From Coffea arabica (Eukaryota; Streptophyta; Magnoliopsida; Gentianales; Rubiaceae), in contig NC_092320.1 of the NCBI RefSeq assembly GCF_036785885.1, positions 15,005,557-15,069,556 on the forward strand: a stretch of 64,000 nucleotides of DNA, in the 5' to 3' direction. Position numbers and translations under genes: made by a program. The notes beneath the pieces are model-generated. The model was given only the letters and a program-made list of their open reading frames with translations, did no database searches and was not told the origin of the DNA. Shown one piece after another: positions 53,784 through 64,000 of the stretch. The number at the start of each line of letters is the position of its first letter. Within the stretch, counting starts at the first letter, position 1.

Positions 53784-56700
53784 TCACTGGGAAGGTTTAT
53801 TCATGAGTTGATTATTTAGAAACTCAAGCACCGAGAGGCGCTGCATCAGAAAAAGTAAACAATAAAGCATCAGCCAACTTCTCGATACAAACATTGACAC
53901 ACACAAGAAATAGTGGATCTTACCTTCTGTTGTTGGACAATTTCTTCAGAACTTAATGTTAAAGATTCCAGTGATTTTATGGCTTCTTGAAATCCACCAA
54001 TTGCTGCATCCTCATTTCCTAGATTTCTGTCCACGTCTGCAACTTTTGCAAGGGAAATAGCTATATCCAAAATCTGAAATCATGAAAATTATAGGAACAA
54101 AGAATGCCTCATCACTTTAGGTCTAAATCAATATTTAAATATCAATCGAAAGAACAGTTAAATTCTGAATTAGTTTAAGAACTCGAAAAACAACAAGTGC
54201 TTATCAAGCACCATCACCTGCCTGTTTTCATTTATCTTTGTTTTTCTAATATTTAACTTTTCCAGGGAAAAAAGGGAGGGGAGGGGTCTTCAATCTATTG
54301 TTGATTAAATATATTTTCATCATTTTTCCAGCAACCAAGGAAGGTTACTTGTTTAAGTTACAGTGTCATAATCCTTACACAGGAACTGACCAAACTCATT
54401 TTTTGATCAGATAAGCAAATTTTAGGAAAAGATAACGAGTACTCGTTACACACTACCTTATCTGCCCCCATGTTGCAGAATCTCAAGGATTCAAGCTATC
54501 ACTCATGAAACATGCATAAACTAAAGATTCAGTCTTTCACTTATCCAACATGACACTGCACTGTTTAAGCCTCCAAAGCTCTCATAGTTGTTCAACTCCT
54601 CTCTAACTTAAGCATCATATGCCTCTTGGATTAGCTGTTAGCCAGCCTTCCCAATTTTCCACCAGTTGGACATCTTCCTGGGAAGAGTTGTTTGGCATAG
54701 CACCTCCTAGGAAAACCATTCCAAGACTCCACGATGACCGCGACCCACCTCCAAGACCGCGCATCATCAAATAACATGCCAATTAATTTAATAGTTGCTA
54801 CTTTACTGCATTAATGTGGATTTCAGTAGAAGTCAAGCACTACAAAATCCAGATGGTAATCTTACTGTTTGGCACCAGTTTTCTAGGTGACATTTTATGG
54901 TATCCATTCATTTCTACTATTTATTATTTCAGAGTAGACTGCCCTCTGCAATTTGAAACATCCACAATTGAACGAATGACAGACAAAGTGAAACTGTGGA
55001 TTGTCAACTGGATCTTATGAGAAAAGGAAGCATAGCCACTTTTATGCTTCTTTTATCCATTCATTCTAGAGCATAAGAAGCTACTAATCTTCCCATGCCA
55101 CAAGGGAGTAAAACAAATAAAATATAGACTTAACAATTAATGGGTATTATGCCCAAAAAACTCCTCTTTTTTCTTTGTTTTCCCCTAACTTTCCTTCTCC
55201 TACTCCTGTCACATATTCAACTATCCTTCCCATGTTTCATTTTTCTTCTTTTTGCCCTTCAGAGTACGAATAGTCCAGCCAAGTTCAAGATGACTTGCTG
55301 AGATTAGAATTCCAGATTCTCACAAACAATGGTTGCAAATGTTACCTCGCAACACAAATTTTTGAAGCCAAGTTATGAAATCCTTAGTAAACAATATAAT
55401 TCTATACAACCTGCAGTTCAAGGTTTTCTTTCATGCGTGCAACAATCATAGCACTACATCTTTTGTTACAGCATAAAATGATTGCAGGAGTATAGTGCCT
55501 ATGGCTTGACTTTCTCAGGTCTAAAAACGAGAACACGGAGTACGAATTTGAAACCATCTACCCAAGCAAATATTTCAAAGACCAGATGAGATTTTTATCC
55601 ATGTCCTATATGAAACAAAGTCCATTTCCAGTAGTCATAGAATAAGCTTCATCCAGTATTTCCTATTTACTCAAACTTCTTTACTTCTCTTTGAAGACTG
55701 AACAAGATACACAAATTCAATTGAACTCTAAACCTACCAAAATATATACTAGTTTACTGTCACACTCGAGAAAAACTAGATTGAAGACTGAACAAGATAC
55801 ACAAATTCAATTGAACTCTAAACCTACCAAAATATATACTAGTTTACCGTCACACTCGAGAAAAACTAGATTGGTTCTCACTCAGAATTTTCTCATGAAG
55901 TCTTCAACTTCTACATGTGCCAGAAAAAAAATCAACCAACCAAGGGTCTTATGTATCCTAAAAGGATCTGAGGCCACCCTACAAAATGAAATTGGACATG
56001 ACAAAAGCACTTCACGAACAGGAGGACCAAGCATCATAAACTCTCAAATTAATATAATGTGAATTAGCCTATTCAAAAGGCAAATTATACAGTACAAATT
56101 CAAATATATGAATAAGAGGATCAGGCATCATTACCTGTCAGAAGAATTTTTATGTGAGTTAGTCTAGTCAAGAGGCAAATTGTTTTTTCTAAATTTCAAA
56201 AATGCAACCAATAGTATTGCTAATATAGTATTTCATATTTTACTAGAAAAAGCTAGCAGAATTTGAAGCCATAAGAGCTTTAACATGGCCAAAACCATTT
56301 GGTTGAAACGGAAACGGAATTTATAAGCTGTAACAAGGGTCTCCAAGCTGCTGCAAAACACTATAGTTGAATATTTGCTTGAATTACCAAACTCCAAATT
56401 AGCTAGAAGCTGAAGAAACTAAGCACACGCATGTACTCAAATGCAGCAAAAGTTATTAGAAGAAATGAACACTGAAATTAAGAATCACAACTGGAGCACT
56501 TTCTCAGCTATGTTCTTTTAGTTAAAATCATAAAGCCAGATAATGCAGATAGAAGGTTCAAGCAAACTGTTATATGTTTTCCAAACATGCATATTTCCAT
56601 AGGCTGTAAGCATTTTCTACAAATTACAAGACCAGCATAAAGACCACACATGCAACATGGTTGTCATGCTTAACTAACGCGTTTCCTGACCTGTGATGGA

Positions 56701-58169
56701 ATGCTAGAATGACGCTTGATAGCATCACGACGAACATCCAGAGCCTGGAAATAATAAGATCTGGCAGCTTGCAGGTCCCCATCATAATATTTCAGATCTC
56801 CAATTTTATTAAGTGATACAGATAGAGTATGCGTAACCTGCGAAAGTTCCATAATGATCATCAAAGAAGCAGTAGGTCAAATGAAAAGCTTGCTAACCAG
56901 TAGAACAAGAAAGGTGCTAATGTTGTAACTTCATCTTTAAGCAGAGATTAACTGTATACCATTAAGCATGAAATTGTAATAGAAGTACCTCCAAATCATC
57001 TTTAGGCACTTTTGAAAGGAATACAACACTCTCATCAAAATAAGTGATAGCAGAGGCGGCATCTCCGCTAGCACGACTGCAACATAAATCACATCATTCA
57101 TATTTTTTGAAGCTAAGTATCAGTAGATTAGTGAAAAAACACACACATTGGAAAAGTAAAATGCAACATTATGCTATTGACACAACAAGAAAGAACTGGA
57201 GATAGACCAGCAATCACCAAGCATGCCCAAAACTGCTCCTAGCTGTGAGCACAATTCAGCAGTGTTCCCAATTCGTTGCAACTGCTCTCTGATGTCGTCA
57301 GCACACAGACTAAGTCTTGATTTTGCACTTTCTAAATTATTTGCACGAAATGCCTGCACGAAAAACAGCCACTAGATAAGTAAGACAATGGTGCAGGTAA
57401 GGGATAACAGAAAAATGACCAAAGACACAGATAAACAGGAATGTGATTCGTGATGAAAAGCATCACTCCAGACTTAGGTACACAAATAACTGAAAAACAC
57501 TTGAAAACTCACCCTCAAGGCTTGTTGCACCAAGAAAGAACCACGCTCGAGAGACACATCTTCATATATTACTGTTTTCTTCTGACCCACTACTTCCTCT
57601 TTGTCCTCATTCACTTGAGACCTCTTGATCCTTGCATGACCTTCAATGAAACGATCAACAACATTCTGAAGATCTGTGTTGGGTTCTATCTTCTCAATGT
57701 CAGCACCACATAATGGACAGTCCTTGAGGCGTAATATACATACTCTGATTTTTCATGAAGTACCAGGTGTAAAACACCATCAGAAATTTTCCAAGCATAT
57801 AAGCATTTTCCATAAAGCGGAAATTAACATGAGGAAAGAAAGCTGAATTTGATGTTAAGCATATTTTGCTTACTTGCAATAGACATGGGAACACGGAATG
57901 CATTTGCTACAGTCAAAAAGAAGTGCTTGACAAATCATACAGCTGAAAGGGCCCAGTTTAAATGTGTCAGAATCATATCCAAAGGGACACTTGGGAGTAA
58001 CGCGGGCAGATTCGCCAGATTCTTGTTCGGGCTTGCTCTCATTTCCTGCAGCACTTGTGGCAGAATCATATCCAAAGGGACACTTCGGTTTACTTTGGTT
58101 TTCTGGACATTTCTTAACAGCAGCATCATCGGGACGACCAGCTTTTGCAAATGGGCAAACAGTTGTCAT
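53784..58169 (-). CDS. NCA1: NCA1-like catalase chaperone (RING + TPR)
   Basis: Homologue of Arabidopsis NO CATALASE ACTIVITY 1, which binds catalase and raises its activity and stability. Coding exons: 58169-57874, 57744-57513, 57353-57208, 57076-56989, 56837-56691, 54073-53924, 53840-53784; 1116 nt, 371 aa, phases closing at every join. The N-terminus has repeated CPF/CPE motifs (MTTVCPFAKAGRPDD; two KCPFGYDS). A RING finger spans about 77-111: CMIC, then CIPCSH-VYCKVC across the exon 2/3 join, then DCPLCG. The TPR-like helical region covers about 165-345, with ERGSFLVQQALRAF and THTLSVSLNKIGDLKYYDGD. Family data assign catalase activation to the N-terminal part and binding to the TPR part. 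The exon-3 acceptor (AATCAG) was chosen because it alone restores the last RING cysteines in frame; the exon-4 donor (GTCTAT) is weak. A 2.6-kb intron (56690-54074) carries a 90-bp tandem duplication. A leader exon ending at 59518 splices to 58182. Confidence 0.92.
55691..55870. repeat. 90-bp tandem duplication in the long NCA1-like intron
   Basis: Unit TTGAAGACTGAACAAGATAC... at 55691-55780 is repeated at 55781-55870 with a single C/T difference, so it is recent. It creates an open frame of repeated peptides on the plus strand which is not a gene. Located in the intron between coding exons 5 and 6 (56690-54074). Confidence 0.95.
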
Positions 58170-59517
58170 CTTGTTCGGCAACCTGTTAAAGGAATATGAA
58201 CAGCATTGAAACCAAACAAGAATGTAAGAGGTCAATGGAAAGAAAAGCAACACAAATGACACACAATAAGTTTCTTTTCTGTGGATGAAGCAAATGCTGA
58301 GACCCAAAAGTCACTCCAAGATAGAGAATGAAGAACTGGAAAAATCTCCTGCATTGGAAGAATTGAATAGTTTATTTGGACGACAGTGTCAGCTTTATCA
58401 AACACTACAAAATTCTCAAAAATGAAGAAAAAGCACACACCACCCCACATTGTAGAGTCCACTCAGAAAAAAGTTCTCTAATTACCAATTCCAACATTTA
58501 TGCTTTATTTTTCTAAAGATAAAGCTAATATTCGTAGTCAAACCTCCTTGAAGAGTACAGATGTAACTTTAATCTAAGAAGGTACTGAGACAGAGAATTA
58601 TATCTCCTGGAAGACATTAAAACAAAGAGAACCTCTTGATGGTAACACCAATTGCTATGGCCATCAAAGTCACTAAACAGTCTTACAGGTTGCACACATT
58701 GAATCTTGTTTATTCAATCAAGCAGTCTAACGCTTTAAGACTACTATCTCCCACATTCTCCTATTTTTAAGTTCCTTTCCACAAGAAATACTAGATCACA
58801 AGATGTGGTGTAGATACATATTCCTATGTGCTAGAGAGTTATGCATATGACTCACTGCTGTTCCTAAATTAAAGACATCATTTTGCCTTCAACCCTTGTT
58901 ATCAACTTAAAAAACCAATGAAAGTGGAACCAAAACTCTCTACCGTAAATCAGCACTGCCCTGCTTATCAACTAAATGTTTGCGCCTACGGTCATATTTG
59001 TTATCAACGCCTGGCTGCACTATTAACTTATCACATTATCAATATATCCTTTTCCCTTTTATGCAATCTTGCAAGAACAGTTCAAGCCAAACCAAACAAA
59101 CTGCAACCAGCCCCCCGCAAAATCTCACATAAAGGCCAATTGCTGCAGCTACAATCTCCGAAAAAGCTTGGTGGGGGTTTTTCTTTTACTTTTTCTTCTT
59201 TTTTGAGTGGCATTCTCTTGCTGAATCAAAAAGCCTGATTAAAAATCAGCAGATATTACCTCATCCCAAAAACCCCAGATAGAAAAACCGAAAATACATC
59301 CTTCAATTTAGGACTATAATTGAAACACATTCTTCATCATGATCCTTAGCTCACAAATTTTAAAAAGTTCAAATTTTTACACAACAACAATATGATAACA
59401 ACGATAATAATAATAATGATACAGAAAATCCAAATCAGCAAAAGCATTATAAAGGCTAAACAGATGGCTAATGAACGAAAATAAGGACGGGACCAGATAG
59501 AATCGAAGCAGTAGTAC

Positions 59518-59640
59518 CTTATGCCTAGAGCGTCGCACACTAGCTCGATAGATTTGCCAAGCGGATTAAAGATCAGGTCCTTGGCGGAGTAGGGATAATC
59601 CCAGCTTTCAAGTTAAGAGAGACAAATACAAAGAGACAAA
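59518..59640 (-). other. 5' leader exon of the NCA1-like gene
   Basis: Donor AAG|GTACTA at 59518 pairs with acceptor TTTAACAG before 58182, 13 bp ahead of the ATG, giving a leader intron of 1335 bp. The upstream limit (transcription start) is only estimated. The last 29 codons or so read in frame with the main ORF (ending CDALGIR, then LPNK-MTTV), bounded upstream by TAA and without ATG. Confidence 0.55.
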
Positions 59641-59727
59641 AAAGGCACAAATATAGGGAAAGCAATAGAGTAGAAAAGACTGAGAGAGGTCACAGGTAGG
59701 GAAAAAACCAAAAGGCATTTTTCTTTG

Positions 59728-60725
59728 GGATAATTTCAGAAACCTCCCTTGAGGTTTCATGAAATATCATCTAGCTTCCCTAAATTTTTTAAAATCTCAC
59801 TTAATACCCTTAAAGTGATAGTAGGGCCATATATTAATATCAAAGGTGATGAATTATCAATAATACCCTTATATTTAAATTTTCTGAACTTGTTTTTCTT
59901 TCTCTAAATTTCCTACTTTTCTTTAACAAAATGTCTATACAAACATACATACATGCATACATACATACGTACGTACATACATATATATATATATATAATT
60001 GAATTGCAAATGTCAATGAAATATAGGATTTAATCAATGAAATGTTCAATGCATTTGGAGAAGAATAGCTGCAGGTTCTTTTTATTTTTTTTCCTTTTTT
60101 GGTGTTTCACAATTTTATTTATTTATTTTTTTATTTCTATTCATGTAGAGCGTAAGAGAAATAAAGTAATTGAAATTACAAATAGTTTTTCAAATTCTGA
60201 CTTTTCTATAATAAAATTTTCATATTTCACATCCATAAAAAAAGTCTGTCTATTTTGAGTAAATTTTTTGTATGATATTAAAGTTCAATTTCATCTATTA
60301 CTAAGTTTTTTTTACTCAAATATATGATTTTACATGTTAATTACCTTCAATGCTATGAAAGGTTCTATTTGTAGAAATGGTTCAAAAAATAGTATTTGCT
60401 TTTACTATCTTTTCTTACTGTAGAAGTGACTATTTGCTATAATATAAAATCTTACAAATTTTCATCTCCTTACTTTTAAAATGGTTCCAATTTAATACTT
60501 TTTTTTCTTGATTTGTAAAACATTCATTTTTTATAGCCTAAGGGTATTAAAGGCACTAAAATAATCTCTCTTCTCAAACATGAAATTTTTAATATTACTT
60601 TTGGTTAAAAAGGCTTCCAATATTACCAAAATGTCAATTCAAAGGGTGTTAAGTGAGATTTTAAAAATCTCAAGGGAGCTAAGTGATATTTCATAAAACC
60701 TTAGGGGAGGTTTATGAAATTATCC
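59728..60725. mobile_element. Inverted-repeat DNA element A, about 1.0 kb
   Basis: Starts GGATAATTTCAGAAACCTCC and ends GGAGGTTTATGAAATTATCC; the inverted arms extend about 100 bp, including ATCTCACTTAA(T/C)ACCCTT in opposite orientation. The flanks share TTTTTCTTT, a possible 9-bp target duplication, but it is low-complexity. No transposase. Its left end lies about 90 bp upstream of the NCA1-like leader exon. Confidence 0.8.
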
Positions 60726-60736
60726 TTTTTTCTTTT

Positions 60737-61394
60737 GGATAATTTTAGAAACCTCCCTTGAGGTTTCTAACAATTTTATTCAGCTCCCCTCAGATTTTAA
60801 AAATTACACTTACCTCTTTTGATATAGTAAAATACCTATAATGCCCTTCATTTGGTAGACAATTTTAAATTTAAGGTAATAAATTCACAAAACCCAAAAA
60901 TAAATCATTTTTCTGTCTCTTGTCTATTTTTCTCCTCTGTTTTCTAATTAATATAACTTCTTTTTATTATCTTCAATATTGTGGATATTAGTAAATTGAA
61001 ACTTACAAAAGCAACAGAGAGAGCAAATTATTTGTCAAATTAAAAGGAAATAAAGAGACTCGCAGTGATAAAGAAATAAATAATTAAATTAATGATTGAA
61101 ATAAGAAGAAGAACTAAAGATGTGAAATTTGTCATATTTTGTTTGTTGCCAAGAAAAATTTTTATAAAATGTCAATAATTACATAAGAATTTCTTTCATT
61201 GGATTAGATATTTTTATTTTGTTTATTATAGAGGTAGAATTGATCATCTACTTTTTGAGATATTAATATTTTTAAACCCATAGAAGGATTGTAATGATGA
61301 TTCTAGATCATATTAACTTGCATTAAAAAGGTATTTGAACATTAATATTTAATTTTAGGTACAACTGATTGTCAATGGGCTCCGTATGTGTGTG

Positions 61395-61425
<31 letters not shown>

Positions 61426-61747
61426 GCATGGCAAGTATTAATATTTTATGTGCAATTTAGAATTTTTTTTAGACGACTACTTGATTTTAGAACTTTTGCT
61501 TTGATGATTTTTAGGAATTAGACTTGTTGATTTATGCAAAGTGTAGAAGAAAATAATTGAGTACATTATATTTTTCTTTCTTAGTTTTCTACAAAAGGAC
61601 AATTTAGGATTTATGTGGGAAAATTTATCTTGTCGGACCTATATTGTTACTAAACATTAAAAGTAGGGGAAATATATGTAATTTTAAAACCTGAAAGGAG
61701 TTCTCTATAATTGTTAAAAACCTCAGGGGAGGTTTGTGAAATTATCC
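60737..61747. mobile_element. Inverted-repeat DNA element B, same family, about 1.0 kb
   Basis: Starts GGATAATTTTAGAAACCTCC and ends GGGGAGGTTTGTGAAATTATCC, the same termini as element A with diverged arms and interior. It starts only 11 bp after element A ends. A (TG)n tract at 61387-61409 followed by a T run to about 61425 lies inside. Confidence 0.8.
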
Positions 61748-63505
61748 CTTTTTTTGTATTTTCTCCCTTTTTTTTCTCTTTTTTAGTTTTTTTTATAGTA
61801 AGTACTTATACTTGTGTAGCACTACTGCGATTATCAGGTTGTTTCTTGATTTTTCTTTTTTATTTTTTCCTTTTCTTTTATTTGTTTTTTCTCTCTCTTT
61901 GCGAAAAAAAAAGTACTAATTTTTAGTCGCTTAGATTTGAATATTATTCCAATTTTGTCACCTCAAACGTCATTTTAGCACATTAATGTCAATTTAGAAA
62001 TATGAGATTTTAGTACTACATTTATTATTACGTTGAATGCGAATGCTAAGAAATGTGTCGTTCTCGTACATAAATCATCACTGCAACAAACTTCTCACAA
62101 TTAAATTAATAAGGGTGCCGGTGAATAACACACTGATGATGAATCTTACTCACGAATAAATGATCATCAGGACACAATTGCCTGCCCCTACTAAACTTTA
62201 AAATTAATTTTTAAAAAAAAAATTAAGTGGGGGTCAATTTTGCCCGCTTGCTTACTTGCCACTAAATCCACTGGCATTAATCCTTCATAAAAACACCAAA
62301 TTGTTAACAGCAGAGCGCCAAATATATACCAAGATCAGATCACTGGTTCAACCATCTCTGTGTTCAGGGCAGAGCAGCCAAGGCATCCAGGCAGTCCTCT
62401 TCCAACTCGATTAAAATACCTTTTTTGTCCAATATCACTACTACTACTTGTTTTTGCTTTGACTTGGGATTGTTTCTTATGATATCAGGCTTTGCAAGTC
62501 TAAGATGCAGCTTGAAGATTTATATGAAACATCCTCTCCAATTCCCAGCGCCAGATGATTCAATTGAGTTGATCACCCAGGTCAAGAAGTAGAAGAGCCT
62601 CGGAGAGAAGGAAAATCCTTCTCAGCTTGAGATGAAAGCAATTTAGTCGTGGCCATCCTGTATAATAAATATCAGTTCATCAAGTTTGGACGCTCCCTTG
62701 ATCTCAGGGGCCAACCCTCATCCGTTGTCAAGTATGATTCTTAAGAATGGTGAACAGCCAGCCTCCAGTGCAAGAATTGTGTGGTCAACCCTGTAATGGA
62801 ATCTCTTTCCAATGTGCTGAATGTAAGCGAACCATCAGTGATGTGATGTTGACCTAGGTAGCGCTTGTGCCAGAATATTCAGCATGATCGAACATGATAG
62901 CCAAAATGAGTAGGTTTCTTCAGTTGCCACCGTACCATTCAGGCAGCCATACACTAGCAACATTGGTTAAAGTGCCAGAAACTACAGAGAAATACTGCAA
63001 TATTCGGTTTATTACTCTGATTAATCTAGGCTTTGATGGGGATGGACACTTTGCCCTTTTATTCAGCTGACTTCCTTTTTTGCTAGTGAACAGCTATCAT
63101 ATACAGACAAGAACAAAAGAAACACTTATTGCGACATAAATGCAATGATGACTCATCTCTGGTTCCATTAGGAAACAATTCTAAACTGAAGCAAAGAGTT
63201 ATCTCGATAAAGGACAACCAACTCGTGCCTTCATCTACAAGATTGAACCTTGTGCCAGGCATCAATAAAAGAAACCGAGCAAAATTCTTTACAGGCAATC
63301 ATGTCATGAACATTAACTGTTTCTTGACTTGATGACTAAACAAAAATGAAACCTTTCTTCCTTGCTGACGTATAGGCAATTTTAACTTTAACTAGTATTA
63401 AATCTTTTTCATACAAGGTTCAACTGGCAACCGCCAATGCAGCCCTGGGTATTTGATCTTTGTATCCAGCAACCTGGAATAAAATACAAATACACAAGTG
63501 AAACT
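61748..63505. other. Intergenic / 3' UTR side of the cation-efflux gene
   Basis: No gene recognised. The part nearest 63505 is likely 3' UTR of the metal tolerance gene. 62340-62980 is less AT-rich and could be transcribed, but I see no open frame with a domain. Confidence 0.5.
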
Positions 63506-64000
63506 TTAGCTGTAGTCAACTTGTACCGTCAAGTCCTGTACCCCCAATTCATGGTACAGATTATGCACATATTGAAGTACCGGTCGATCCTCAATTCCCT
63601 TCTTCACCTGTGAAAGCCATCCAACAATAGAACAACTGATATAGTGCAAGTGTAAAACCAATAGCATAAAGCAAAGCAGATCCTTTTGAAAGGTGAATGT
63701 GTGCCCAATCAGTTTTATGGTCAAATAGAACTAATTGCTTGTGCCGGTTTAGTTATGACATATGAATACCGTTGCCATCCAAACTTCATTGTGATACCTA
63801 CCTGTAATGAAATTGATCCAATGACATGACCGGGCACCAGTTCCCAAAAACGAGCTTGAGAAACTTCTGAAATTTCTTCCCGGGTGCTTACCTAACAATT
63901 CACTGAAAGAATTAATCAACTGCAAATACGAAAAATTATCTATTTGTCTTATGTAGTAAAATATAATGCAAAAATAGATAGAACTACCTGTCTCCAGCAT
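63506..64000 (-). CDS. Cation diffusion facilitator / metal tolerance protein, C-terminal part (MTPC2/MTP5-like), partial
   Basis: 3' end of a gene that continues past the right edge. Exons: last 63607-63506 (VKKGIEDRPVLQYVHNLYHE, then LGVQDLTVQVDYS and stop), previous 63891-63802 (VSTREEISEVSQARFWELVP, then GHVIGSISLQ, exactly 30 codons), and the tail of an upstream exon 64000-63988. The segment matches the cytosolic C-terminal domain of CDF transporters; FW.L...H.GS..L.V and GV.DLTVQVDY are shared with plant MTPC2 and animal ZnT5/7-type proteins that move zinc or similar metals into secretory compartments. The transmembrane part lies outside the window, so substrate and exact subfamily are inferred. 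Confidence 0.75.

Noticed and set aside
55691-56062. 123-aa frame with repeated peptides
   Set aside because: Produced by the 90-bp intronic tandem duplication, antisense to the NCA1-like gene.

Overview
This is plant nuclear DNA, most likely from a eudicot. The genes have plant intron-exon structure with GT-AG introns, the gene families are plant-specific (HD-Zip II, WRC, class III peroxidase, DC1, NCA1), and the AT-rich intergenic DNA is full of hAT and Stowaway-type MITEs, a LINE remnant and a tRNA-derived SINE. I cannot name the species from sequence alone. The MITE style and protein similarities would fit an asterid, but that is only an impression. There are no prokaryotic features.

Every gene I can support lies on the minus strand. 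In order of coordinate they are: a HAT14-like HD-Zip II transcription factor (343-2738, 4 exons, 351 aa); a RING E3 ligase of the MUSE1/2 / RMA-like type (19912-21159, single coding exon); a secreted class III peroxidase close to peroxidase A2/PRX53 (26442-28253, 4 exons, 330 aa); a WRC-domain nuclear protein (39198-41056, 3 exons, 322 aa); two neighbouring DC1 (Cys/His-rich C1) proteins (48785-50031 and 51533-52261); a RING+TPR catalase chaperone of the NCA1 type (53784-58169, 7 coding exons plus a 5' leader exon, 371 aa); and the 3' end of a cation-efflux / metal tolerance protein running off the right edge (63506-64000). I rebuilt exon joins by hand from splice sites, phase and family motifs; phases close in every complete gene.

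The rest is intergenic. 2.7-19.7 kb is a gene desert holding a textbook nested insertion: a 699-bp hAT MITE inside a Stowaway MITE with an 8-bp target duplication. It also holds a second hAT MITE and part of a dispersed repeat. 24.0-26.1 kb is a broken LINE 3' end, itself interrupted by a dispersed repeat and by a hAT MITE with a perfect 8-bp duplication, just downstream of the peroxidase gene. 31-34 kb holds a long-terminal-inverted-repeat element with a flush 7-bp direct repeat, another hAT-like element and smaller MITEs. 59.7-61.7 kb, directly upstream of the NCA1-like gene, is two related inverted-repeat elements side by side. A SINE with a 14-bp target duplication sits at 53.1-53.3 kb and a tiny retrotransposition scar at 48.05-48.12 kb.

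The genes do not form an obvious pathway. The peroxidase and the catalase chaperone both concern hydrogen peroxide, but they lie 26 kb apart and act in different compartments, so I draw no link. I found no convincing new system. The items most worth checking are the diverged copy of the RING gene's last coding stretch in its own 3' flank, the CP-motif repeats in the NCA1-like N-terminus, the in-frame leader exon of that gene, and the tandem acceptor in the HD-Zip gene.
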